Shown here one piece after another: positions 28,176 to 37,142 of a stretch of DNA of 64,000 nt. The first letter of the stretch is position 1; every line of letters begins with the position of its first letter. This stretch comes from JABDLO01 sp035327565 (GTDB lineage Bacteria > Bacteroidota > Bacteroidia > Chitinophagales > Saprospiraceae): NCBI GenBank assembly GCA_035327565.1, contig DAOLDB010000005.1:1-64000 (forward strand). The letters are read 5' to 3'. The position numbers were made by a program, and so were the translations under genes. A model generated the notes under the pieces. It did no database searches. It had not been told where the DNA came from and saw nothing but the letters and a program-made list of their open reading frames with translations.

Positions 28176-31100
28176 CTATTGGACTTCATAATAAAAATGT
28201 TTCATTTTTAATCTGCCTACAATAACAAACAATAAGATCAAAATGGATAAACCCCATTCAGACATGGTAGGGATGACCCGCATGAGTACCTGAGTCTCAT
28301 AAGCTCCTAAATCAATCACAGGACCAAAAACCCTCGTATTGCCGTCTAGATCCGGATCATATATTTCAGGTTCAGCATTGTTTCCTTGGTTAATGCCTAT
28401 GGATCCGTTATGTAACCGGTAATTGTTGTTATCAGGATCAATAAATCCTGGGTTCACATTGAACAGAATGCTTAAATCGTCGCACATAATATTCCCACCT
28501 ATCATGGCTAACGACACCATATCATTACAATCTGCGGCATGTATGATACTGTAAGATATTTCAGTACTGGAGTTATTACCTTCCTGATACAAAGTTGCTC
28601 CCATGGAAGCCATATTGTTGTATATAATGTTATTGATTATATCCAACGAGGAAGAAGACGCAGTTGAGGAAGAAAAGTGAAAAATGGCTCCTCCCTCAAC
28701 ATCAGCCTCATTGTCAGCCATCGTATTGTTGACTATTTTCATGTTAGCGACCGCATTATCCCCAGTACTCATTTGTGAAATGGCACCACCCCTGGTTGCT
28801 GTATTTTTAGCCATTAAGGTATTCACCATTAGAATTGAAGCCAAGCTCCCAACTCCAATGGCTTCGCTATGAAGTCCTCCTCCGTCACCACCGGCCACAT
28901 TATTCAAAAACGATACATTTCGAAAATTGGGTAATGCTGCTGCATTTTCACTTAAGGCTGCACTGTAAAACCCTCCACCATTCATCATGGCTATATTTCC
29001 AATAAATGAAGAATTTTCAACCAAAGGGCTTCCGGTAGAATTTGCCAATGAATACATAGCACCTCCATTGCCAGAAGCCATGTTATTATTGAATACAATG
29101 TTTTTAAAAACTGGTTGATTTACCCCATCAACACCCTCTGATGAAGTAAAAATTCCGGCCCCATGGGCCTCATCATTATCTCCGTCTGCCATACCGTTGC
29201 GAATGATAAACCCATCCATGAGGGTTTGATCACTAAGGTTGATACCTGTAACCACATGGAAACTGTTATCTGATTTATCATTTGGATTCCCAATATCACC
29301 ACATAAGATACTTTGGAATGTAGAGGGGTTTCTATCTGCCAATCCAGGATTTCCACCCGAAGGAAAACCACCTAAAATGCGAATCCCGTTTCTTAATATG
29401 AAGCTTGCATTTCTGTCACCGGTTTCCAAACCTAAAATCCTGTCGGGATAGTAAACCCCTTCTGCAACCCAAATTTCATCTGCCAGACCTGAGCATACTG
29501 AAGTTGCCAGGAATGCATCACCCAAATCATGAAATGCATTGTTCCAGTCAGTCCCATCATTATTTCCGGAAGCATTCATATCTACAAATACGGCAATGGT
29601 ATACGGACAACATACAGCAACATCAAAAGAAATATCGGCAAATGCCGCAGGAGTCACTGTGACAGAAGAACAGGTCGCATCCAACACTACACAGCCTCCC
29701 TCACCTCTGACAAAATACTCAGTAATTTCCATAGGTTGAACAAAAAATACTCCAGAGTCATTTCTGGTTACTTCCATCCCACCGCAAGAGCCCGTATAGA
29801 GTACCCATTCTGTAGCTTGATTTAATTCTCCGTTCAAAACGCGGATCATTGCCATATCTTTGGGGCAAATAACAGTGTCCTGTGTAAGACCTGGAATGTC
29901 CGGTAACATACAATCATCGTCTAAAATGGTACCCAGTCCTGTATCCACAGCGAACTGTACATCTCGCCCGGAAGCTACAAGATTAGATAATATGACAAAA
30001 AATGTTTCATCCGGCTCACTGACATCATCACCAATCACCATAACAGTGATGTTCTGAGTTTGAGAAACTCCCCCCATTGCTGGAAAATTTAACATTCCGG
30101 TATTGGATTGGTAATCATTGTCGGATAAGGTAGCAGCGCCATCTTCAGTTTTATAATCCACCATGACAGCTGCGTCCACCTCTCCTTCCAGTCTCACCGT
30201 AAATATAAATGATGTCAGATCCGGAAAATTACCTTCATCCATAGCAACACTGTCGATATGCACGTAGGCCATGTCATCATTTTCTATAGTGCCTGTGCCA
30301 TTCTCTTTAGTAAAAGTAACTTCCCGACCTGATGCAGCCAGATTACTGATCATCACATTAAACACTTCATCCAGTTCTACTTTATTGTCATCATTTACCG
30401 TAACANNNNNNNNNNNNNNNNNNNNNNNNNNNNNNNNNNNNNNNNNNNNNNNNNNNNNNNNNNNNNNNNNNNNNNNNNNNNNNNNNNNNNNNNNNNNNNN
30501 NNNNNTGCTGCAAAACTTACCTGTTGTGCTGCAACAGCCACATAATCGTTATCGACCACAATAGCCGTACCATCAGATGTTGAAAAATCCATAGTCACCT
30601 CTACGTCGACAGGATTAGTCAGGGTGATATCAAATACAAACGGACCATTGGCCTCCAGGTTACTTACATTGCTTACCGATATACCTGCCATGTCATCATT
30701 CTCTATGGTACCCGTACCCAACGACTTACTTATAATTACGTTTGACGGCGAATTGGATATGGTCACTTCAATAGTCTCATCCAGTTCCACTAATTGATCT
30801 CCAGTGATGGTAATTTCAAAACTGGCAGTGAGATTACCTGCCGCTGTAAAAGATATGGTATTCTGAACAGGAGCAATAAAGTCGATTCCAGAAGTAGCTG
30901 TTCCTCCGGTAACGGCAACATCCAAATCAAATGCCAATACATTATCTGACCTTGTGATGGTAAAAGTCAAAGTATTCATATCTCCTGTATTTCCTTCTGC
31001 GACCATAGGATCATTAATGGTGACAGTGGTGGGATCCTGAAAAGCAAAATCCAAATGAAGAAAATCATCAGTACCCATGACTCCTCCTCCGTAATCAATG

Positions 31101-31762
31101 TCTATAGATGTACTGGCAACTCCAAATCCCATAATCTGACTGCCATGGTTTACATTATTCAATCCATCAGCAGGATTGGCTGGTGCTCCGGATGGGATCA
31201 TGGCAGCGTTGAGCATGTTATTATATAAAGCTCCCCCCATCAAAAAATTGGATGGATCCACTTCTACAATAAAACTGCCGGGACAAAGATGAAAAGAGTA
31301 CATGCCTCCTCCTGAGGTTGTAGTGTTTGCTATTGGTAACATGTCTTCCATACCCAAAGTGCCATTCCCATCATCTACATAAACATTGATCAATACTCCA
31401 TCAATACCTGCATCCATGCCATCAAAAATACCATTGCTGTTTTGATCAAAAAATACCATATCTCCCAATGTGATTCCTGCAAATGCGGTAAGTGTAGGAT
31501 CCGGCATCATTAGATTTAATTCGTGTGTTTGTATCGTTGTAAAATTAGATCCGGAGACATTGGATTGGTTAGAGAGGTTCATTGGTGCCACTTCACCATC
31601 CGGGCATGCATCGCTATTGACATCCACACTATAAGTAATGACAATCGTTTTACCCGGTGGTAATGTAAATCCCGGAGTTGTAGGAAAGGACTGAGCCATG
31701 ACTATTTTACAGATCATGGATAGAATTACCACAATACAATATTTATGATGGAGAGGTCTCAT
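28176..31762 (-). CDS. SdrD-B/Calx-beta/beta-helix surface protein, split by a scaffold gap
   Basis: Two open parts (30366-31762 and 28176-30405) are one gene interrupted by 100 Ns. Order: signal peptide (CIVVILSMICKIVMAQ); a fragment of a DUF11-like domain (FTLPPGKTIVITYSV); an SdrD-B-like domain (GDMVFFDQNSNGIFDGMDAG); Calx-beta repeats with GTGTIENDD motifs on both sides of the gap; a right-handed beta-helix region (GNGGAMYSL, GDGGGLHSE); and an IPTL-CTERM tail VIPTMSEWGLSILILLF. Calx-beta domains bind calcium and often serve in adhesion. The frame offset across the gap is not meaningful because the gap length is arbitrary. Probably surface anchored. Confidence 0.8.
28179..28277 (-). other. 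IPTL-CTERM sorting signal
   Basis: Encodes VIPTMSEWG, a hydrophobic helix (LSILILLFVIVG) and a basic end (RLKMK), the standard three-part IPTL-CTERM layout. Confidence 0.8.
30406..30505. other. 100-N assembly gap
   Basis: Exactly 100 Ns, the usual placeholder for a scaffold gap of unknown size. It lies inside Calx-beta repeat coding sequence, where repeats probably broke the assembly. Real sequence, possibly including more repeats, is missing. Confidence 0.97.
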
Positions 31763-31822
31763 TAGAATGATTTTTATTGAAGTATATATTCTATAAATTA
31801 AGTTTCTTTATTTGTCCATTGA

Positions 31823-34771
31823 TTAAGGTAGTATACATGCACCACCACCCAGGAAACCCCCACCAACTGGTGGTATTGTTTCCACCGCTGCACTTCCTGA
31901 TGCTGCAGTAACAAGATTGCCCTGGACAAATACTATTACTGCACCGGTATCAAAATTGCCTCCCATGTATCCGGGCAGAAACACTGTTGTATTCTGTCTT
32001 TGCCTGAGTCTGAAATCGGTTCCACCATTTCTTCCTGAATTTGTGATCGTGTTTTGTCCAATATTCATACAGGTCTGAAAATTGTCGTTGGGAGTTACGC
32101 CATTATTCAGATGCAGTCCTTGAAAAATACTTCCTATAGACATATTGTTTCCAGGGTTTGAAATGGTGTTTCCAGCAAAAGTGATGTTAAAATTGCCACT
32201 AGTTACCAATCCAGCCCCGGCTTGAAAATGTACCCCTTGATTATTATACTGCCTAAATGTATTATTCTGAACATTTACTGTAAATGTTCCTCCTCCCCCA
32301 GCATGTTGAATTTTGAGTGCATCCCCTTCTAGTGAACCTGAATTAGCTGTAGCCGCAACACCTACAGAATTTCCCGATATGGTGGCTGTTAAGCTCCCAG
32401 CTCCCAGATTTGTACCATTTACTATGAGAATCGCATTACCAACAGCGTCTTTGAATGTACTGTTTGTCATGCTCAATGTCATATTTCCGGCATCATTCCC
32501 AATGGTAATTCCACCTCCTCCTGTGGCTATTCCCGGGTGATTGTTTGAACAGATATTGTTTGAGAAAATCAAATCTGAATTGGCTGATTCTGTCATATTA
32601 AATTGGAACAAATCACTACGGGAAGAAGTAAACGTACAATTTTGTATAGTGGCATTGATTGTGGCTGTTCCAGATCCACCAATCAGTATCCCATCATTGC
32701 CATCCGTTGTACTGTTTGCCCCAATTGTAGAATTTGATATGGTGAGCCGGTTCAAAGACCCTGAGGAATTTTTTACATTTATATTATCTTCAAACCCGCC
32801 ACTAATGTTGCAAAACGAGATACTGGCCATACCGGTTAACTCAGAAAATAATATACTCCCTTCATCATGTGCTGCACTATTTCCATTGGTTCCTGCTACA
32901 GTGCAATATTCCATTGTGAAATTAATGACTGTACTACCTTTAATAGCAAAGTTTTCTTTTGTTCCAGTAAATGACATACGCCGTAACACAACATTGCGAG
33001 TATTACTGAGAAAAATACCATTACCGGTAACATTGCTTCCATTGGCACCTGTTTTTCCGGAAATAGTGCCTCCTGTTCCATTGCCTCCCAATGCAGTATT
33101 AGAACCATCACCATTGACGATAAGACCACCTGAAGTACCGGTATTGTCAAGGATTATTCCGGTTGCTGAACCGCCCAATGAGGAGATACTCTGGAAGTTG
33201 AGATTACTTCCTCCAATTGTCGTGCTGACCACATTTAAGGCTGTAGCACCTGAAGAACTACTGATGGTATTACCCGTACCTTGAACAGTCACCGTGCCAC
33301 CGCCTGTAGCACTGAAACCCATACCACTTGTGGTATTGATAACCATGCCACCATTGTTAAAGTTGATTGTTGCTCCAGTGTTGCTGGCTAGAGTCACTGC
33401 TGCATGTGTACTGGTGCTTAAACTCTTACTACTGCCTGAAAACGTTTTTGTTCCCCCATTGCAATTTTGTATCCGGATTCCTGATCCATTTGAAGTAATA
33501 TTTCCTGAAAGTGTAACATTTCCACTATCATGGTTGTCTATGTCTACTGCAAATCCGGCATTGGTTTTATTGATCACTCCGCTACTGGTATACACTACAG
33601 ATCCCCCGGATATATGTACACCTGTTCCGGTTGGATTAGTGATCGTCCCTCCATTGACTGTAAAGGTACCTGAACAATTATTGAGCACAATTCCATTGGT
33701 GCCACCTGTAGAAGAAATTGTGGTAAAAATTACATTCGTACTTCCACCACTTCCATTGCCAGCCCTGAAACCGCCCCCTGTTGTGTTGATTATGCTTACT
33801 TCTGAAATCAGTAAATTACCCACACTGCCCGTTCCTGTATTTTCCATACCGAAATCACTACATGCACCCACATTGAAGCCTCGCAGCGTATTGCCCAATG
33901 CCATTGCCACTCCGTCTCCACTGCTGTTTTCTATCACAGGCCTTGTTCCATTGATAGCTGGTAGTGTTTTACTGTGTGTCGCCAATGTAAACGGTAATAC
34001 ATTTGCCAGATTGGCACCTCCGGTATGTCCTGTACCAAATAGGATCTGATTATCCTTTAAGACTATACCTCCCGGATAATTAGTTCCTGTATTCTGTATA
34101 TAAATTAAATGTCCGTCTTGTGGATCTGCTGAAGCATTGAAATCTGACAAGGTTTTAAACGGTGCATCCAGTGTGCCAACACTATTCGCAGCTAAAGAAC
34201 TATTGTCTATAAACCACAATACATTACTGACTGTAAAAGTAACTGTGGCCATATCGATGGTTGGACCGCCACTCACCGGAGTGCCGTCATTGAGGGTGTA
34301 TACATAGGTATCCATTCCCGTAAATCCCGCAGGTGGCGTATAGGTAAAACCTCCATCAGCGGCTGTGGTGATGCTCCCGCCTTGCGTAGTGGCAAATGTA
34401 CCGGCGGTCACAGTGAGCATCCCGGGATTATCATCAAAATCATTGGTAATAAGTCCATTGGCTACTGCTACATCTATGCCAACATTGCCTGTTACATCAT
34501 ATGCATCATCTAAAGCAAGCGGTGATGAAAGAAAAGAGCCTGACACAAATGTAGTCCCAGGATCAGGGACTATGTTCAGCTGCATATCCTGACCTGAAGC
34601 TCCGCCTGTATTTTCAATGGTCACCTTATAACGAATCCGATCTCCAGGGTTTGCTTTGCCCGGTGTCAGGTTGTCGATAATGATCTCTGCCTCCTGTTTA
34701 GGTTGAATGGTTTGTGCAACTAGAACCTGGCATGATAAAAACAACAATATTATGTTCAAATTTAACTTCAT
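31823..34771 (-). CDS. Secreted right-handed beta-helix protein
   Basis: 982 residues from the ATG (a TTG two codons earlier is open). Signal peptide MKLNLNIILLFLSCQVLVAQ. Then a DUF11-like domain (NPGDRIRYKVTIENTGGASG), a cadherin-like/Big domain (GGFTYTPPAGFTGMDTYVYT), and from about residue 190 a long right-handed beta-helix (GTLDAPFKTLSDF, then many short glycine/serine/asparagine-rich turns with SGNTIS-type motifs). It ends GGGFLGGGACILP with no sorting tail. It lies 60 bp upstream of the SdrD-B/Calx-beta gene on the same strand, so the two are probably co-transcribed. Confidence 0.78.
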   Translation of the reverse strand: MKLNLNIILLFLSCQVLVAQTIQPKQEAEIIIDNLTPGKANPGDRIRYKVTIENTGGASGQDMQLNIVPDPGTTFVSGSFLSSPLALDDAYDVTGNVGIDVAVANGLITNDFDDNPGMLTVTAGTFATTQGGSITTAADGGFTYTPPAGFTGMDTYVYTLNDGTPVSGGPTIDMATVTFTVSNVLWFIDNSSLAANSVGTLDAPFKTLSDFNASADPQDGHLIYIQNTGTNYPGGIVLKDNQILFGTGHTGGANLANVLPFTLATHSKTLPAINGTRPVIENSSGDGVAMALGNTLRGFNVGACSDFGMENTGTGSVGNLLISEVSIINTTGGGFRAGNGSGGSTNVIFTTISSTGGTNGIVLNNCSGTFTVNGGTITNPTGTGVHISGGSVVYTSSGVINKTNAGFAVDIDNHDSGNVTLSGNITSNGSGIRIQNCNGGTKTFSGSSKSLSTSTHAAVTLASNTGATINFNNGGMVINTTSGMGFSATGGGTVTVQGTGNTISSSSGATALNVVSTTIGGSNLNFQSISSLGGSATGIILDNTGTSGGLIVNGDGSNTALGGNGTGGTISGKTGANGSNVTGNGIFLSNTRNVVLRRMSFTGTKENFAIKGSTVINFTMEYCTVAGTNGNSAAHDEGSILFSELTGMASISFCNISGGFEDNINVKNSSGSLNRLTISNSTIGANSTTDGNDGILIGGSGTATINATIQNCTFTSSRSDLFQFNMTESANSDLIFSNNICSNNHPGIATGGGGITIGNDAGNMTLSMTNSTFKDAVGNAILIVNGTNLGAGSLTATISGNSVGVAATANSGSLEGDALKIQHAGGGGTFTVNVQNNTFRQYNNQGVHFQAGAGLVTSGNFNITFAGNTISNPGNNMSIGSIFQGLHLNNGVTPNDNFQTCMNIGQNTITNSGRNGGTDFRLRQRQNTTVFLPGYMGGNFDTGAVIVFVQGNLVTAASGSAAVETIPPVGGGFLGGGACILP

Positions 34772-35470
34772 GGTCAACGGTCTAATTTCATAAATGGTTA
34801 AGTCAGCAGAAATAAAATACTATTATCCAATAGGACCTCATCCTTGAATTTCTCAAAAGACTACATTGAATACAACTAATTATGGAAATGAAACCTATTC
34901 ACTAAATTGGGATCATAACTGCTACATTTGTTTATATAAAATTTCTTTTTTTGCTATGCAGCTGGTTTTATATCCATGTAGTAAAGTAACTTAATACGTC
35001 TGAGCAATAATTGTAAAAAAAAGAAATCGCTTAAATTTTTTTCCTGTTTGCATGTATCACATGCGTAAATAATCACTAAAACTATCATCTTTAAACTGAA
35101 AAACATACACGCTCAAATGGTTTTGCGACATACAGCATATATCTGCTTATGTATTACTTTTATCATCACCAGGAAATATGAATCTCTTATTGAAGGAATC
35201 TCTTATTTTAATCTTATTTGGTCTTGTAGATATGATGGTAGTATATACATTGTAAAAATGAAAACATGATTATTCATGGATACTTTGAGTACTGTAATCT
35301 GAATCTAAAGCATTGATGTTTTTCATTTTCAATAAAAATAAGAGGTCATTGAATAAGTTGTGAATGTGTAAATGATTTTGCCTAAGAAAGCAATATATCA
35401 ATATCTGATCAGCTCATTTCCATATTTTTAAATACGAAGCATTCACCTTTACTTCATAAGAACTAAATAA

Positions 35471-35492
35471 TTAACATTATTTTTAAATATTG
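35471..35492 (+). repeat. 22-base intergenic repeat, copy 2
   Basis: Identical over 22 bases to 5807-5828. It is followed 74 bases later by a strong terminator with no gene between, so it may belong to a small transcript. Confidence 0.6.
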
Positions 35493-35566
35493 AATACAAC
35501 AAAGTGTTAAATTAAACGTCTTTTAGTCTATAGGTTCAAGAGTTTTTTCATAGTTTATCAATGGAG

Positions 35567-35592
35567 GCCGGTACATTCCGGCCTTTTTATTT
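35567..35592 (+). terminator. Orphan Rho-independent terminator
   Basis: GGCCGG / CCGGCC stem with a TACATT loop (extended by flanking A-T pairs), then TTTTTAT on the plus strand. No plus-strand gene lies upstream for more than 10 kb, so it either ends a small RNA or stops read-through towards the Lrp gene. Confidence 0.75.
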
Positions 35593-35649
35593 GGAAGATT
35601 TCTGCATTCTAATTCGATTTTTTGGAATTTTAAATAATATTATATGATT

Positions 35650-35684
35650 TTTGCTGAAATTTAATTTTAATTATATTATTTTCG
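35650..35684 (+). promoter_or_regulatory. Probable promoter of the Lrp/AsnC gene
   Basis: TTTG (35650-35653) and, 23 bases on, TATTTTCG (35677-35684), one base off the TAnnTTTG consensus. The spacing is slightly long. The leader would be about 40 bases. Confidence 0.4.
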
Positions 35685-35729
35685 CACTCTTATTTATCAA
35701 ATATTTTTCTACAAAAAATTATAGTAACC

Positions 35730-36221
35730 ATGGCAGAGTACAAATTAGACAGAATTGATCTCAAGATCCTTAAGCTTCTGCAGCAAAATTCAAAAATAAC
35801 CAACCTTGATTTATCAAAAAAAATTGGCTTATCCCCGGCGCCAACCCTCGAACGGGTCAAAAAACTTGAAAATGCAGGGATTATTTTATCTTATCATGCA
35901 AAAGTAGATGCCGCAGCCATTGGATTGAATGTACGCACATTTGTTTTAGTTTCCCTGGCGTGGCAAAAGGAAAATGCCCTAGAAAATTTTATTAAAAAAA
36001 TAAACAAAATAGATGAAATAACAGAATGTTATATTATCACTGGCGATGCAGACTTTCTTCTCAAGATTGTTTGTAAGGATTTGGCTAATTATGAACAATT
36101 GCTTTTCAAAACATTAAGTCAAATTGAAGAAATTGAAAGATTAAAAACCCTGATGACTTTGTCAAAGGTGAAAAAGCAAAAAGTTTTACCATATAACTAT
36201 GATGAAGCACCAGAGTATTAA
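35730..36221 (+). CDS. Lrp/AsnC family transcriptional regulator
   Basis: 163 residues, slightly above the usual ~150. The N-terminal winged helix-turn-helix (about 5-60) reads LDRIDLKILKLLQQNSKITN ... LSKKIGLSPAPTLERVKKLE, the classic AsnC signature. The C-terminal RAM (AsnC ligand-binding) domain includes ITECYIITGDADFLLKIVCKD. Such proteins sense amino acids and regulate amino-acid or general metabolism as octamers; the effector is not predictable here. It has its own promoter and terminator. Confidence 0.93.
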   Translation: MAEYKLDRIDLKILKLLQQNSKITNLDLSKKIGLSPAPTLERVKKLENAGIILSYHAKVDAAAIGLNVRTFVLVSLAWQKENALENFIKKINKIDEITECYIITGDADFLLKIVCKDLANYEQLLFKTLSQIEEIERLKTLMTLSKVKKQKVLPYNYDEAPEY

Positions 36222-36249
36222 TGGGTTTCAATTTATCATCAAGTAATAG

Positions 36250-36288
36250 AAAAGTTGCAGATATGAATATTGTTTGCAACTTTTTTTA
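36250..36288 (+). terminator. Terminator of the Lrp/AsnC gene
   Basis: A 10-bp stem (AAAAGTTGCA / TGCAACTTTT) with a 15-base loop, followed by TTTT. It lies 29 bp after the Lrp stop codon. An apparent TTG start for the next gene at 36270 falls inside it, which argues for a later start. Confidence 0.8.
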
Positions 36289-36317
36289 TTTGCACAATGT
36301 GGAGTTTCCATCATGCC

Positions 36318-37109
36318 ATGGGATTAAAATACAATTCTACTTTTTGGTTATGTGAAAACCTGGAATTGCAGGTTAAAATTTATCTTCTGGGTACACTCCA
36401 TCTTCCTCAGAATCTGATCCGTTGGCCTTCCACCCAAGTGAAATCGATGATTCATGATTGCGATAAGTACTTTGGCGAAATGGATCTCGATGAAGCCTCC
36501 AAACCCGCCAATTCTTTGATTTACAGGATTCCCGGGGGATTGTCATTAAGTGATTATATAGCACCCAAAGTATTGTACAAAACTGCACGGATGTTAAATA
36601 AAGCTTTCGACATGAATATTTATGAATTTATGAAAACTCAACCTTTGTTTATTCTCCACCAAATTGACCGAAAAATAGTAGGATACTCTCACGATAAATC
36701 TTTAGATGAATGGTTATGGGATTTTGCTTCTGAGCATCATAAGACCTGTGCAGGACTCGAAAGTTTTGAATGTCAGAAAGAGATTTTATCAATGATACCT
36801 ATTGAAAAGCAGGTAAAGATGTTGGTCGGCTTGAGTACAAATGTGAAAGTATACCGTGGCAAAGTCAAAAACCTGATCCACATGTATAATGAGGGCAATC
36901 TATATGGTATGTACCAATATGCCCGAAAAAGCCTTGGAAGCTTGCGGACTCTTATGTTACATAGAAGAAATTATTCGATGACGGATCGCCTGAACAATCT
37001 TCCAAAAGGGAGCAACACATTTGTTTCAGTAGGTGCCGGTCATTTATATGGTCAGTCCGGAATTTTAACAGGCTTGAAAAACAAAGGATGGAAATGCAAT
37101 CCCATATAA
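36318..37109 (+). CDS. TraB/GumN family protein
   Basis: 263 residues from the ATG at 36318 (another ATG at 36297 is possible; a TTG at 36270 sits in the terminator). The TraB/GumN fold (PF01963) is indicated by YLLGTLHLP near the start, FGEMDLDEA, the central helical GLESFECQKEIL (the conserved GLE region), and the C-terminal FVSVGAGHLYGQSGI (the conserved GAxH). Related enzymes are proposed metalloproteases or haem-binding proteins; the function of GumN-like members is unsettled. No signal peptide is seen with this start. Confidence 0.8.
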   Translation: MGLKYNSTFWLCENLELQVKIYLLGTLHLPQNLIRWPSTQVKSMIHDCDKYFGEMDLDEASKPANSLIYRIPGGLSLSDYIAPKVLYKTARMLNKAFDMNIYEFMKTQPLFILHQIDRKIVGYSHDKSLDEWLWDFASEHHKTCAGLESFECQKEILSMIPIEKQVKMLVGLSTNVKVYRGKVKNLIHMYNEGNLYGMYQYARKSLGSLRTLMLHRRNYSMTDRLNNLPKGSNTFVSVGAGHLYGQSGILTGLKNKGWKCNPI

Positions 37110-37142
37110 ACTTCTTCTGATAATGGAATACGAACGGAAATT

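Larger units (their letters stand above)
34772..35729. other. Large divergent intergenic region
   Basis: About 950 bp between the beta-helix gene (minus) and the Lrp gene (plus). No coding frame is supported. It holds the second copy of the 22-base repeat (35471-35492), an orphan plus-strand terminator (35567-35592) and the Lrp promoter region. The remaining AT-rich part shows nothing I recognise. Confidence 0.6.

Noticed and set aside
32541..34049. Long plus-strand frames (247 and 251 residues) opposite the beta-helix gene, and a 271-residue frame at 20782-21597 opposite the propeller gene
   Set aside because: They are antisense shadows. Their proline/valine/leucine-rich or serine/isoleucine-rich translations mirror the repeats on the other strand, and no family is recognisable.
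31823..34771. Repetitive glycine/serine/asparagine coding that might look like DNA repeats or an array
   Set aside because: The repetition is at protein level (beta-helix turns); there are no regularly spaced identical DNA repeats, so it is not CRISPR or a satellite.
34772..35729. A replication origin in the large AT-rich intergenic region
   Set aside because: No cluster of DnaA-box-like sequences was seen and no replication gene is adjacent.
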